The notes: a model not told the origin generated them from the sequence alone. A stretch of 64,000 nt of DNA from CAYLYP01 sp964387795 (GCA_964387795.1 CAYLYP010000002.1:1-64000), one strand, 5' to 3'. Counted from the stretch's first letter, positions 34,108-43,917 are shown. Program-made: numbers and translations.

Positions 34108-35802
34108 CTATCTGTCCCTTAAAGACATTGCTTTTACTGTTTTTGATTTTGAACCGGAGGAAAAACGAACAATCAGTAAAGATGAAGAACTTTGGATGAC
34201 ATCTATTGGCACCTTTAGGTCATTTTGGCCTTTGTTAAGCTCCAGATTGTTATTATAAGCAAGCCTTCTACCAGTAATATCAAATATTTCAACAGAACCT
34301 GTTCCTGGTTCTTCTGTATAACACCTGATAAATACCTCTTGTTGGGTAAACTGCACAAAAACCTGTAAAGGATCTTCAGGATCAGGACCTACGGTAAGCC
34401 TGCATGCAAGCTCATAGGCCACCGACATATCCGGGATCCCATAACCTACATAGTTGTCTGGTTTTGAATACTGGGAAGAAGACTGAACAATGATATCATT
34501 GATTTCCTGTCGTGTCAGATAAGGATTTATCTCCCACAAACAAGCTGCCATCCCGGCAATAATAGGTGATGAAAATGAAGTACCGCTGCCCCTGGCAACC
34601 TGTCCATCACTGATAAGCAAATAGGTAAGATAACCCTGAGCACTCACATCCGGTTTTGTTTGCCCGTTAGCGGCTGGCCCTATGCTGCTGAATAGGGCAT
34701 ATTGGCCAAATTCGTCTGTTGCACCAACTGTAAGAACATTTGTGCCATCAGCAGGAACACCAAGATATCTCCAAAGTTCGTTACCCGAATTACCTGCTGA
34801 ATTTACAACCAGTATCCCTTTTTGTGCTGCAATATTGGCCCCTCGGGTTGCAATGGCTGTGTTCCCGTCCAACTGGGCATAAACATGGTCTTGTGAAGGG
34901 TCATCAAAGGTGGTATAACCTAAGGAGGAGTTGATGATATCTACACCTACGCTATCAGCAAATTCGGCAGCTACAACCCAGTTACATTCCTCCAGAAGGG
35001 ATTCTGAATTCCCGTCTTCTGACCTGATAAGCCAAAAGGACGCTTTGGGTGCTACTCCTGTCAGTTGTCCCGGGATATTTGCAGCAATAACTGATAATAC
35101 TGACATCCCGTGTGAGTGTTCATTGTAGATGTTGCTGTTTGGGTTCACAAAATCCCTGGTACCAAGGATCTGGCCATTTGCCCTTATTGAATCGAAGCCG
35201 GGGATGATATCCAGGTTTTGAAATCCTGCATCAATAATTGCAATATTCACCCCACTGCCTTGAAAACCTTTGTTATGTAAATAAGGCACGTTCAACATCT
35301 GTGCCTGATTGTATCCATAGCCATAATCATAAATATTTTCCACTGACGAAGAATGGGATTGCTTTGACGTTACTGGCAATAATTCTTCATTATCAATTTC
35401 AATGTCCAGCTTCTTGTTTATAATGCCCAATTGCTGTCCTTTAACTTTAATCACAGAACTGACAAAAGGCAAGTCTGCTATTGTATTTAAAGATTCAATA
35501 TCAATACATTTTATTACAAGCCCATTGAGCCATTTTGAAGTGTATAATACGGTCACATTATTCAGGGCATCTATTTGCTGCACATATTGTGGGCTTACCG
35601 GTAAATCAGTTTCATCAATCTGGATGTTTTGCCTTTGGCGCCTTTCGATAGCCCTTTGGCTAAGAAATTCTTCAGGATTTGAAACAGAATACGGGTTATT
35701 GTTTTTATCCAGAAGCTCAATCCAGTAAAACTCTGAGTTTTCCTGAGCGTAAATATTGAATGCAAAAAAAACAAGCAGGAAAAAAACAAAATATTTTTTC
35801 AT
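34108..35802 (-). CDS. Secreted S8-family serine protease (subtilase) with type IX-like tail
   Basis: A 564-residue exported protease. The start is the ATG at 35802 (MKKYFVFFLL, signal peptide ending near IYAQ); the longer frame is not signal-like. After a propeptide (about 21-150) comes the catalytic domain with D191 (AIIDAGF), H231 (NEHSHGMSV), the oxyanion asparagine N338 (NSAGNSG) and S409 (GSGTSFSSP). The last 85 residues (VEIFDITGRRLA, then a basic end) resemble a type IX secretion sorting domain. A TATTTTTG minus-7 box is 57 bp upstream. A lipoprotein gene precedes it on the same strand. Confidence 0.92.
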   Translation of the reverse strand: MKKYFVFFLLVFFAFNIYAQENSEFYWIELLDKNNNPYSVSNPEEFLSQRAIERRQRQNIQIDETDLPVSPQYVQQIDALNNVTVLYTSKWLNGLVIKCIDIESLNTIADLPFVSSVIKVKGQQLGIINKKLDIEIDNEELLPVTSKQSHSSSVENIYDYGYGYNQAQMLNVPYLHNKGFQGSGVNIAIIDAGFQNLDIIPGFDSIRANGQILGTRDFVNPNSNIYNEHSHGMSVLSVIAANIPGQLTGVAPKASFWLIRSEDGNSESLLEECNWVVAAEFADSVGVDIINSSLGYTTFDDPSQDHVYAQLDGNTAIATRGANIAAQKGILVVNSAGNSGNELWRYLGVPADGTNVLTVGATDEFGQYALFSSIGPAANGQTKPDVSAQGYLTYLLISDGQVARGSGTSFSSPIIAGMAACLWEINPYLTRQEINDIIVQSSSQYSKPDNYVGYGIPDMSVAYELACRLTVGPDPEDPLQVFVQFTQQEVFIRCYTEEPGTGSVEIFDITGRRLAYNNNLELNKGQNDLKVPIDVIQSSSSLLIVRFSSGSKSKTVKAMSLRDR

Positions 35803-35858
35803 CTTAATCGAATTTGATATCGGTATTATTAAATAAAAAACCTTAACGTAAGAACAAA

Positions 35859-35866
35859 CAAAAATA
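35859..35866 (-). promoter_or_regulatory. Minus-7 promoter box for the subtilase
   Basis: The minus strand reads TATTTTTG, a perfect TAnnTTTG match, 57 bp upstream of the subtilase ATG and downstream of the preceding lipoprotein gene's stop. Confidence 0.45.
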
Positions 35867-35956
35867 CGCCCTGATTTAAATATTTTAGTTAAAAAAGACC
35901 TAAAAATTTTTTCATTACTGAAAAAACCTAATGTAAAACCATTAGTATCAAAACAA

Positions 35957-36637
35957 TCAGGGGAACATGCCTGAACCACTTTCAAGATAGGTGTATGAAT
36001 AATTCAAACCACTTCTAATCGTCCCATCCACGTCCATCTCAAGAGCAATATAGGTTTTGCTGACAAGGCCTATGTTCTTTGCATATACCTCATGCTGTAT
36101 GTCCTGACTGATTAATGTGATTAGGTTGTTTTGAACCACAGTAATTGTATTGTCAAATTGAACCCCTGAAAATGATGCCGGCTCATTTATCTTGTCAAAC
36201 TGATAGCTAAGCTCTTCAAGCTGGTTGTAGGCATTGCCATTCCAACGGTTCGATTTCTTTATTGGAAAGACCATCTTGATATACCTGATATTATCTTCCA
36301 CCCTTTGTATTGTTCTCTTATTTTTTGATACAGTCCATGTTTCTGTATAAAGCCAGGGTAAAGAAGATAAAGCCCTTTGATATCTTTCTATAGGATAAGC
36401 GGTATCTCCCTGCATATCAATAAAGGGGGCTCCAATAAGTTCAAGAAGTTGGTATTGCAAGGTATCAGAAGTATTTGCAAAATCATCATAATAAATGCTA
36501 TCCACCTGATAAACAATATAATTCCCTTCAGATAAAGGATAATACCCATAGCCCATATCAATGGGTTCAAGATAAGATTCATCTGAACAGGATGCAAGCC
36601 CAACTATGAAAAATGCCAATGCCATGCTTGTTTTCAT
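35957..36637 (-). CDS. Uncharacterised lipoprotein
   Basis: A 226-residue protein from the ATG at 36637 (MKTSMALAFFIVGLASC, a clear lipobox). An ATG at 36697 would add 20 non-signal residues. I do not recognise a family. It has YYPLSEGNYIVYQVDSIYYDD near the mature N-terminus and alternating beta-rich segments, a pattern seen in many Bacteroidota surface lipoproteins. It lies between mnmA and the subtilase on the same strand. Confidence 0.8.
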   Translation of the reverse strand: MKTSMALAFFIVGLASCSDESYLEPIDMGYGYYPLSEGNYIVYQVDSIYYDDFANTSDTLQYQLLELIGAPFIDMQGDTAYPIERYQRALSSLPWLYTETWTVSKNKRTIQRVEDNIRYIKMVFPIKKSNRWNGNAYNQLEELSYQFDKINEPASFSGVQFDNTITVVQNNLITLISQDIQHEVYAKNIGLVSKTYIALEMDVDGTIRSGLNYSYTYLESGSGMFP

Positions 36638-36783
36638 GACAAAACGAAGCCCTTGTTTTAATTCGGAAAAATGATCCTGGATATGGCTAACTGACATTTT
36701 AATATTGTTTATGGGCAATCAATCAATTGACTATCCAAATGTAAGCAAATCAAAAGAATTACAGAAAAAAAACGCATGGTTTA

Positions 36784-37869
36784 TCATACGATAAATCCAC
36801 CTCCTATAAGATGCCCGTCCTTATAAAACACCGCCGATTGTCCGGGTGCCACTGCAAAAACATAATCCTGCAGCTCTACCCTCATTCTGCTCCCTTCATT
36901 ATAAACAATAGCATCTGTTAGTGGGTCTTTCTGCCTTATTTTCGTTTGGACCTTTAAACCATCAGTAAGGGATTCGTATTTCTGCCCGTTAAAATCTTTG
37001 ATATAAAATCCTTTATCCATTAAACTCTCACGGGGAGCTACCATCAATAGGTTCTTGCCTGCATTGATGTGTTTGACAAATAAAATGCTTTCTCCCTTGC
37101 TTTTAAAAGTGATTTTTTGTCCAACCGTATAATAGGGATAGCCCTTATGATTGCCAATGGTATTGCCTTCGATATCAATGATAGTACCCTGTCCGATAGC
37201 TCTTGCAGGAACCATATCTTGCTCTCCAATAAACCTGCTATAATCATTATCGGGGATAAAACATATCTCATAGCTTTCGCGCTTTATGGCCAGGTTGTTG
37301 AAGCCTTTGGCTATAGCCATGGAACGGATTTGTGATTTTGTATAGGCTCCAAGCGGGAATATAGAACGTTTGAGCTGTTCCTGCGACAAGCGCCATAACA
37401 CATAGCTCTGGTCTTTGTTCTCATCACTGGCCTGTGCCAGGTACCAACGTCCATCAGACTCCATGAGCTGCGCATAATGACCTGTAGCTATAAATTCACA
37501 ATCAAGCTGGTCTGCCCGCTTAAGGAGTTCGCCCCATTTGATGCGGGGATTACAGATGATACATGGGTTGGGAGTCCTGCCTTCAAGGTATTCATTCACA
37601 AATTCCCTGATAACAAGCTTTTCAAATTCCGGCTTCAGGTCCAATTCGTAATGTGGAATATTTAGTTTTAAAGCCAGTGAACGGGCATCGTGGATGGAAT
37701 CAAGGTTTGAGCAATAGGGACTGGATGTTGTTTGACAGGCTGGTGGATAGGCATACGACCTGAAGCTTATCCCCAGCACTTCGAATCCCTGCTCCAAAAG
37801 CAATAAGGCAGCCACTGAGCTGTCTATACCACCGCTCATGGCCAGAAGGACCTTTTTTTTACCGGGCAT
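36784..37869 (-). CDS. mnmA: tRNA-specific 2-thiouridylase MnmA
   Basis: MnmA thiolates U34 of Lys, Glu and Gln tRNAs. The 361 residues have the PP-loop MSGGIDSSVAALLL (11-24), the catalytic cysteine C103 in TPNPCIICN and the second cysteine C203 in SYEICFIPD, followed by the C-terminal beta domain (GQSAVFYKDGHLIGGGFI). It has a normal length. It follows a MORN-like repeat gene by 14 bp on the same strand. Confidence 0.95.
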   Translation of the reverse strand: MPGKKKVLLAMSGGIDSSVAALLLLEQGFEVLGISFRSYAYPPACQTTSSPYCSNLDSIHDARSLALKLNIPHYELDLKPEFEKLVIREFVNEYLEGRTPNPCIICNPRIKWGELLKRADQLDCEFIATGHYAQLMESDGRWYLAQASDENKDQSYVLWRLSQEQLKRSIFPLGAYTKSQIRSMAIAKGFNNLAIKRESYEICFIPDNDYSRFIGEQDMVPARAIGQGTIIDIEGNTIGNHKGYPYYTVGQKITFKSKGESILFVKHINAGKNLLMVAPRESLMDKGFYIKDFNGQKYESLTDGLKVQTKIRQKDPLTDAIVYNEGSRMRVELQDYVFAVAPGQSAVFYKDGHLIGGGFIV

Positions 37870-37883
37870 TGCTTAAAATTGGA

Positions 37884-38699
37884 TTAAAAATCCTCAAATG
37901 GAACAATATTGGGTGATTCCGGGATTTCCTCTTCCTTTTCCTCAATGAAGATTTGTTCTTTTATAAGATCCCCATTTTTATATAACTGCCTCTTTTTTAC
38001 TTCCCCTGAGGTGGTGTAGAAAAACCAATCCCCATTTCTTTTATCTGCTACATAAGCACCGGAAATAGCCTGCTTTCCCGAATCATAAAAAATTGTATAT
38101 GGGCCATCTAACATATCATCTTTATATGTGGCTTTTAGGTGTACTTCACCATTCTCATGGTATTGTATCCAGTCGCCCTGTTTAATGCCTTCATGCAAGG
38201 TAAGGATTTCTGCAATCTGTTTGTTAGGGAAATAAGTAGTCCAAACGCCATGGTTGATATCTGCCTTATAATAATACTCACTCACCAAAATATTTGTAGT
38301 TGTAAAAAACCTCCAAAGGCCTTCTTTCTTTTGCTCAAGGTAATGCCCTTCAGCCATAACAACACCATTTTGGTGAAATAGTGCAGCTTTTACTGTCTTA
38401 CCGTCTTCAAGGTGGATATGCTCAGCACGTTTTTTACCATTGGGATAATAATAAATAAACTTACCAACAGGCTTATCATCAAGGAAATTACCTTCATAAC
38501 GCAACTGGCCTCCTTTGAAAAAACTCTTCCATAAGCCCTGGCGCTTACCGGCCTCATCAAGTTGGTTATAAACCTGGGGCTGATTATCCTGTGCTACAGA
38601 TGTCCTTGCAAAAGATATGCTTAGGGTCAGAAAAAGTAAGATTGCAAACCTATTGATCATGGGGGTATATTTTTTCGGTGACTTCATTGCAATACTCAT
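37884..38699 (-). CDS. Exported MORN/YwqK-like repeat protein
   Basis: A 271-residue exported protein with a signal peptide (LLFLTLSISFARTSVAQ). Three in-frame ATGs are possible (38699, 38687, 38660). The mature part has eight to ten beta-repeats of the type GxWxxYYxNGKxxxExxYxxG (GLWKSFFKGGQLRYEGNF, GKFIYYYPNGKKRAEHIH, GDWIQYHENGEVHLKATY). This repeat is called toxin-antitoxin YwqK antitoxin in databases, but an antitoxin role is doubtful here: there is no toxin gene, and it is exported. Confidence 0.85.
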   Translation of the reverse strand: MSIAMKSPKKYTPMINRFAILLFLTLSISFARTSVAQDNQPQVYNQLDEAGKRQGLWKSFFKGGQLRYEGNFLDDKPVGKFIYYYPNGKKRAEHIHLEDGKTVKAALFHQNGVVMAEGHYLEQKKEGLWRFFTTTNILVSEYYYKADINHGVWTTYFPNKQIAEILTLHEGIKQGDWIQYHENGEVHLKATYKDDMLDGPYTIFYDSGKQAISGAYVADKRNGDWFFYTTSGEVKKRQLYKNGDLIKEQIFIEEKEEEIPESPNIVPFEDF

Positions 38700-38719
38700 T
38701 AAAAACTGATTTCAATCAG

Positions 38720-39289
38720 CTAAGATAATTGATTCTCAAACCAGATTGCAAAATTTAATAAATTATCGAAACAAAAATCTATCATTTTGGGGAAATTCCT
38801 TGCCATATAAGGTTCGGCTGATATTAACACCGTTGTCATGCCCAGGCGTTTGCCAAACTCCATATCAGTATAGCTGTCACCAACCATTACTGATTTTTTA
38901 AACTCAATTTCCGAAAAATCCCTCTTTGCTTTAAGGCCCATCCCCACCGAAGGTTTTCTGTCAAAATGACCTTCCTTTTGGAGCGCAGTACATACATACA
39001 CCTTATCAATATGTGCCCCCCGGGCTTCTAAGGCATTGAGCATCTTGTCATGCAACACATTCAGCTCCTCCATGCTCATAATCCCTTTCCCTACACCTTG
39101 TTGATTGGATACTACAACTACAGGCTTAAAGTATTGGTTTAATAGCCTGATTGCTTCGGGAACGCCTTCAATAAACTCAAACTCTTCAAAATTCTTTACA
39201 TAAGCCCCAACAAAACGTGTGTTTATGACACCGTCCCTGTCGAGGAACAAACTATAACGCTCCGTTTTTGTAAAAACAATCTTCCCCAT
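38720..39289 (-). CDS. gmhB: HAD-IIIA phosphatase, GmhB-like heptose-bisphosphate phosphatase
   Basis: A 189-residue HAD phosphatase, with LFLDRDGVIN (D17, D19), VVSNQQGVGKG and VMVGDSYTDMEFG. It would make D-glycero-D-manno-heptose 1-phosphate, a step toward heptosylated surface glycans; gmhA is 5 bp upstream, which supports this. The usual zinc loop (CxHx..CxC before the RKP) is reduced to a single Cys (C100, VCTALQKEGHFDRKP), so the sub-family is not fully certain. Confidence 0.85.
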   Translation of the reverse strand: MGKIVFTKTERYSLFLDRDGVINTRFVGAYVKNFEEFEFIEGVPEAIRLLNQYFKPVVVVSNQQGVGKGIMSMEELNVLHDKMLNALEARGAHIDKVYVCTALQKEGHFDRKPSVGMGLKAKRDFSEIEFKKSVMVGDSYTDMEFGKRLGMTTVLISAEPYMARNFPKMIDFCFDNLLNFAIWFENQLS

Positions 39290-39294
39290 TATGG

Positions 39295-39876
39295 TTATTT
39301 TTTAGGAAAGACAGCACCCTCAACAAGTTCACAAAGGATGTGGCCCAATAAGATATGTGATTCCTGGATACGGGGTGTATCTGTTGAAGGGACATTAATC
39401 AACCAATTCACTTTATCTTTCATCAGTCCGCCATGAGCGCCAGTAAACCCTACTGTTTTCATTCCCAAATGGCTGGCAGCATCAATTGCTTTCACAATAT
39501 TAGGCGAATTGCCGCTTGTCGAAAGCCCAACAAGCATATCCCCTTTGCGGCCCATAGCATTCACCATACGGGCATAAACCATCTCAAATGAATAATCATT
39601 GGCTACTGCTGTAAGATATGAGGTATTCACATGCAGGGCTTCTGAAAATAATGGAGGCCGGTCGTAATAAAACCTTCCTGAAAACTCGGCAGCCAGATGC
39701 TGGGCATCAGCAGCACTTCCTCCATTTCCACAAAACAATACCTTTCCCCCATTCCTGAATATTTGCTCCATCTCATGGCTTACTTCCAGGATGCGTCCGA
39801 GCAAAGCCTTGTCGTCCAACAATTCCTGTTTAACAGCTATTGAAGCTTTAACGATACTTTCTACTCTTGTCAGCAT
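39295..39876 (-). CDS. gmhA: Sedoheptulose 7-phosphate isomerase GmhA
   Basis: A 193-residue SIS-domain isomerase making heptose 7-phosphate from sedoheptulose 7-phosphate. Signatures: FCGNGGSAADAQHLAAEFSGRF, STSGNSPNIVKAI and the C-terminal HILLGHILCELVE helix. It is between gmhB (5 bp gap) and a glycosyltransferase gene. The kinase/adenylyltransferase HldE is not in this window. Confidence 0.93.
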   Translation of the reverse strand: MLTRVESIVKASIAVKQELLDDKALLGRILEVSHEMEQIFRNGGKVLFCGNGGSAADAQHLAAEFSGRFYYDRPPLFSEALHVNTSYLTAVANDYSFEMVYARMVNAMGRKGDMLVGLSTSGNSPNIVKAIDAASHLGMKTVGFTGAHGGLMKDKVNWLINVPSTDTPRIQESHILLGHILCELVEGAVFPKK

Positions 39877-39887
39877 GAATTATCTCA

Positions 39888-41030
39888 TTAAATTTTTGTA
39901 GTAAGCTCAAGCAGTGAATCTGTAAAATAATCCCATGAAAAGCGCTTCTTCTCTTCCTGTATGCCTTCAATAAGTTGTTGGTCAAGGTCAGAAGTAAAAA
40001 TATGATACACTGCATCAGCAATCTCATCGCTATCGGGTTTCACAACCCATCCTGCTTTCTTATGGGGCACCATTTCAGGCAAGCCACCTACATTGGTTAC
40101 CACCATGGGTTTGTCGAAATGGTAGGCTATCTGGGTCACACCGCTCTGGGTAGCATCCTTATAGGGTTGTACCACAAGGTTTGAAGCACAAAAATATTTT
40201 GAAACAAGGTTATTGGCGATAAAGTCCGATTTAAGGATTACCTTTTCATCCAATTTGTTTTCCTTAATGATTTTCAGATATGGGTTCATTGACGAATAAA
40301 ACTCACCTGCAACAATGAGCTTGATGGGCAACTGGCGTATTTTCTCGTTCGCCATGGCCATTAACAACAAATCAAGGCCTTTATAATCGCGGACAAAACC
40401 AAAGAAAAGCAGGTAATAAAAATCGGGATCAAGGTTCAAAAACTCCCTTGCCTGGTGCATGGGTATTGCCCTGCCGAAATTATCATACAAGGGGTGGTTG
40501 CAAAATACCCTGGGTTTCTTTTTGTCAAATTTCTGAAGGTCATTCAATACACTCTCCGACATGGTAAGAAAACCATCTACACTGTTGACAAAATATTTTG
40601 ATAATGCCCTGTCGCCTGGCCTTTTCTCATGTGGGACAATATTATCAACAACAGCCAGCACTTTTGTCTTTCCATTTTTCCTTACCAAACGTGATATGGT
40701 ACCCAGGCAGGGTGCCATAAAGGGTATCCAATACCTTACTACAAGAATATCTGGCTTTAACTTTTTTATCTTTCGTGCCGAACGTATCCAGTTAAAAGGG
40801 TTTATTGAATTCACTTCAACTTTTATGTCCAGGTCGTTGGGCGCGGCTTCATCCGACATCTGTGTCTTACCAGGGAACAAAAGGGAGGGATACTGAAGGC
40901 TAAATGTAAATATTGTTACTTTATGTCCTTTGTCCTGAAAGGCCCTTGCCAAACGTTCGTTGAAGGTAGCAAGCCCTCCGCCCCTTAAGGGATAGGCACT
41001 CCCTAAAATAATTATTCTATCCAATTTCAC
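39888..41030 (-). CDS. Glycosyltransferase family 4-type
   Basis: A 380-residue GT-B glycosyltransferase. The N-terminus IIILGSAYPLRGGGLATFNERLA is the acceptor-side Gly-rich loop, and the C-terminal half has YYLLFFGFVRDYKGLDLLLMA, LIVAGEFY and DKPMVVTNVGGLPEMV (the nucleotide-sugar EX7E-like region is degenerate). It overlaps the GT2 gene by 14 bp and is followed by gmhA, so a heptose or related sugar acceptor in surface glycan assembly is plausible; donor and acceptor cannot be read. Confidence 0.88.
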   Translation of the reverse strand: MKLDRIIILGSAYPLRGGGLATFNERLARAFQDKGHKVTIFTFSLQYPSLLFPGKTQMSDEAAPNDLDIKVEVNSINPFNWIRSARKIKKLKPDILVVRYWIPFMAPCLGTISRLVRKNGKTKVLAVVDNIVPHEKRPGDRALSKYFVNSVDGFLTMSESVLNDLQKFDKKKPRVFCNHPLYDNFGRAIPMHQAREFLNLDPDFYYLLFFGFVRDYKGLDLLLMAMANEKIRQLPIKLIVAGEFYSSMNPYLKIIKENKLDEKVILKSDFIANNLVSKYFCASNLVVQPYKDATQSGVTQIAYHFDKPMVVTNVGGLPEMVPHKKAGWVVKPDSDEIADAVYHIFTSDLDQQLIEGIQEEKKRFSWDYFTDSLLELTTKI

Positions 41031-41961
41031 TCGTTTTTTCTGATATTAAATAATTGTTTCTATCGGAAGCGGAGCGGGAAACCAGCTCTGCTAAAAAGCC
41101 TGTCAGGAACAACTGGGTACCCAGGATCATGGCAAGCATCCCAAAATAAAACAATGGCCTGTCAGTCATCTTATAGCCCTGCATAAAGAATTTTGCATAG
41201 GCCAGATAGGCTGCAATAACAAATCCGCAAAAGAACAATAATGTGCCCAGAAACCCAAACAGGTGCATGGGCTTACGGCCAAAGCGGGTCACAAAAGAGA
41301 TGGAAAGCAAATCCAGAAAGCCATTGAAGAAACGCTCCAATCCAAACTTTGTTGTACCGTATTTGCGTTTCTGATGGATTACAACCTTTTCGCCAATCTT
41401 TTTAAATCCTGCCCATTTTGCAATTACAGGGATATACCTGTGCATCTCGCCATATACTTCAACTGCCTTTATTACTTCCTTTCTGTATGCCTTCAAGCCA
41501 CAATTAAAATCATGAAGATATATTCCGGTGAATTTTCTGGTTGCCCAATTATAAACTTTAGTTGGTATTGTTTTGCTTATTGGATCATACCTCTTTTTCT
41601 TCCACCCGCTTACAAGATCAAATTTCTCTTCCTTTATCATCCTGTAAAGTTCAGGTATCTCATCAGGACTATCCTGCAAGTCGGCATCCATTGTGATAAC
41701 AACATCCCCCTGGGCTTCCTCAAAGCCAACATTCAGCGCTGCTGACTTGCCATAATTCCTTCTGAACCTTATCCCTTTTACCTCCGGGTGCTTTTTGTTC
41801 AACTCCTGAATAACCTCCCAGCTCCTGTCATTACTTCCATCATCAACCATTACAGCTTCCCAGCTAAAGTTATGCTGTTTCATTACTTTCTCAATCCAGT
41901 CCACCAGTTCGGGAAGAGATTCTTCCTCATTATACAGAGGAACGATAATTGATATATCCAT
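41017..41961 (-). CDS. Membrane-anchored glycosyltransferase family 2 (DPM1/ArnC-like)
   Basis: A 314-residue protein with a GT-A domain (IVPLYNEEESLPELV, VDDGSNDRSWE, MDADLQDSPDEIP) and two C-terminal membrane helices (about 231-295). Such proteins usually transfer a sugar to undecaprenyl phosphate. The lipid-linked sugar could feed the ArnT-like GT39 encoded at 43972. It is the first gene of a four-gene run (GT2-GT4-gmhA-gmhB) with a minus-7 box upstream. Confidence 0.92.
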   Translation of the reverse strand: MDISIIVPLYNEEESLPELVDWIEKVMKQHNFSWEAVMVDDGSNDRSWEVIQELNKKHPEVKGIRFRRNYGKSAALNVGFEEAQGDVVITMDADLQDSPDEIPELYRMIKEEKFDLVSGWKKKRYDPISKTIPTKVYNWATRKFTGIYLHDFNCGLKAYRKEVIKAVEVYGEMHRYIPVIAKWAGFKKIGEKVVIHQKRKYGTTKFGLERFFNGFLDLLSISFVTRFGRKPMHLFGFLGTLLFFCGFVIAAYLAYAKFFMQGYKMTDRPLFYFGMLAMILGTQLFLTGFLAELVSRSASDRNNYLISEKTSEIG

Positions 41962-41997
41962 AAATGATTTTTCTTAGGCTTGATACATTTGAATTAA

Positions 41998-42005
41998 CAA
42001 AAATA
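41998..42005 (-). promoter_or_regulatory. Minus-7 promoter box for the glycosyltransferase run
   Basis: The minus strand reads TATTTTTG, a perfect TAnnTTTG match, 36 bp before the GT2 ATG at 41961. Confidence 0.45.
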
Positions 42006-42068
42006 CTTTTTTTTATATATCAATTGGGCTGGCCAATTCATAAAAAGCTAAAAAACAAGCAAGAATTA

Positions 42069-43901
42069 TTATTTGTCGAAATACAGTCGCATTGTGCAAT
42101 TCTTACATTCTGTATGAATCCTTAGCCGACCTTTTCCAAATTCAAGATAGAACGGCTCCTGATACATACCAGCATTATTGTTTTTCAACTTGCACATATC
42201 AAGTTCGCCTAATATACAATAACGGCTTTCCATAAGTGGTACTGTTCCTTCGGGTTCTTGCGTCTCAAAAGCCCGTTCTTTGAGCTGCGCACCATGCCTT
42301 GTATAAAACTTTTCCGCTAAGGAATTGCTAACGTTTGCCCTGAAATCAAGCTCTTTCTGATGATAGGGGTACGTATTCGGGCTTATCCTTATCTCCTGCC
42401 TTTGGTATGAATTTACCCTTTTATCAAGGAGTTTTTCAAGAAGATCGCGCCTCAGGGCATTTAAACCTGAAAGAGGATAAAACCATAGTGGGTCGCCAGT
42501 TATTTCAACATTTTTAATATCAAAAGGCAATGTGCCCCTTTTTGAAAACTGAAGCTTTAAATTCTCAAGGTAGTTTTCGGGCTTATTGGCAAGTTGTCCT
42601 GAGCAAGCCATAAAAAGCGATTCTTGTTGCCCATCCTCATCTGTCGCATTTGCCAAAAGGCCTTCATTGCTGAAACTGAGGCTTATGTTCAGCGCTATCA
42701 GCCTGTTGCCTGCATGGGAAGCAAGCAGTTTGTCAAATGCAAGGTCTGCATTCCTAAAAATCTCGCTACCCTCTTTAAGTTCAAAAATAATATTATTTGG
42801 AAAAACCTTATTCCCTTCTACCCTGTTGATATTAAAACCGCTCAATATCCCGGAGGCAGTAAAAAAGCACAAGCCATCACCTGGCCTGAGAATCTCTTTT
42901 GTATCAATGCTAAACGATTGCCCGTCAAACCCTACCACCTTGCCTATATACTGACCTTTGCTTTTTGGCGTATCAAGGGATGCTTTTTTAGCATTTTTAT
43001 GAATGATAAAATGATCTGTAAAACCCCTGTTAAAGCTACGCTCAGGATTGGGTTCAAAGCTGATGAAAGGCTTGCCTGATGATGCTTTTGCATAGTTTGG
43101 CTTCCCTTCCAGGATTGAATCGATGATGCCCCTGTAAAATGAGCTTATGTTTTTGATATAAGAAATATCCTTAAGCCTGCCTTCAATTTTAAAAGAGCTG
43201 ATACCTGCGTTTATCAGTTCCGAAATATGATTTGAGTTGTTAAGGTCTTTTAAGGATAGCAGGTGTTTGTTTTCTATGACAAGCTTGCCATTATTGTCAA
43301 AAAGCTTATAAGGAAGGCGGCAAGGCTGTGCGCAATCGCCCCTGTTGGCAGAGCGGTCCCAAAAAGCCTGGCTCAGGTAACACTGTCCGCTAAAGCAAAC
43401 GCATAAAGCACCATGCACAAAAAACTCAAGTGGCACTGTTGTCTGTTGCCTGATTGCAGCAATTTGTTCCAACGACAGTTCACGGGCCAGAATGACCCTT
43501 TGGAAGCCAGCTTTCTCAAGAAAAAGAACCTTCTCCGGGCTGAAATTATGGGTCTGCGTGCTTGCAAACAAAGGCACAGGGGGCAGATCCATCTCCATAA
43601 ATGCCATGTCCTGAATAATAAGCGCATCAATGCCTGCATCCCAAAGTGCTATTGCCAACTTCCGGGCTTGTTCCAGTTCGTCTTCAAACAATATGGTATT
43701 TAAGGTAACATAGACCCTGGCATTGTAGATATGGGCATACTTTGCAAGTGCTTCAATATCTGATACTTTATTACCGGCTGCCTTGCGGGCACCGAAGGCC
43801 GAAGCGCCAATATACACTGCATCGGCACCATGATTGATAGCTGCTTTGCCTGATTCCAGGTCTTTGGCCGGTGCCAGTAATTCTAATTTTTGTGCTTCCA
43901 T
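42069..43901 (-). CDS. U32-family peptidase-like protein (RlhA/YegQ type)
   Basis: A 610-residue protein of the U32 family, whose characterised members modify tRNA or rRNA by hydroxylation with an Fe-S cluster. N-terminal barrel: LELLAPAKDLESGKAAINHGADAVYIG. The cysteine set CVCFSGQC, GDCAQPCR likely binds the cluster. The FEPNPERSFNRGFTDHF segment is family-typical. The long C-terminal part (about 290-610) is the usual extension. Two divergent minus-7 boxes separate it from the GT39 gene. Confidence 0.92.
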   Translation of the reverse strand: MEAQKLELLAPAKDLESGKAAINHGADAVYIGASAFGARKAAGNKVSDIEALAKYAHIYNARVYVTLNTILFEDELEQARKLAIALWDAGIDALIIQDMAFMEMDLPPVPLFASTQTHNFSPEKVLFLEKAGFQRVILARELSLEQIAAIRQQTTVPLEFFVHGALCVCFSGQCYLSQAFWDRSANRGDCAQPCRLPYKLFDNNGKLVIENKHLLSLKDLNNSNHISELINAGISSFKIEGRLKDISYIKNISSFYRGIIDSILEGKPNYAKASSGKPFISFEPNPERSFNRGFTDHFIIHKNAKKASLDTPKSKGQYIGKVVGFDGQSFSIDTKEILRPGDGLCFFTASGILSGFNINRVEGNKVFPNNIIFELKEGSEIFRNADLAFDKLLASHAGNRLIALNISLSFSNEGLLANATDEDGQQESLFMACSGQLANKPENYLENLKLQFSKRGTLPFDIKNVEITGDPLWFYPLSGLNALRRDLLEKLLDKRVNSYQRQEIRISPNTYPYHQKELDFRANVSNSLAEKFYTRHGAQLKERAFETQEPEGTVPLMESRYCILGELDMCKLKNNNAGMYQEPFYLEFGKGRLRIHTECKNCTMRLYFDK

Positions 43902-43909
43902 ATTTTTTA

Positions 43910-43917
43910 CAAAGTTA
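43910..43917 (-). promoter_or_regulatory. Minus-7 promoter box for the U32 gene
   Basis: TAACTTTG on the minus strand, only 8 bp from the ATG at 43901, so the transcript would be almost leaderless. The identical box on the other strand is at 43941-43948. Confidence 0.5.

Noticed and set aside
43050..43110. Short foreign insert (YAKASSGKP) in the U32 protein
   Set aside because: A comparable KASSGK-type segment belongs to U32 proteins before the FNRGFTD motif, so it is native.
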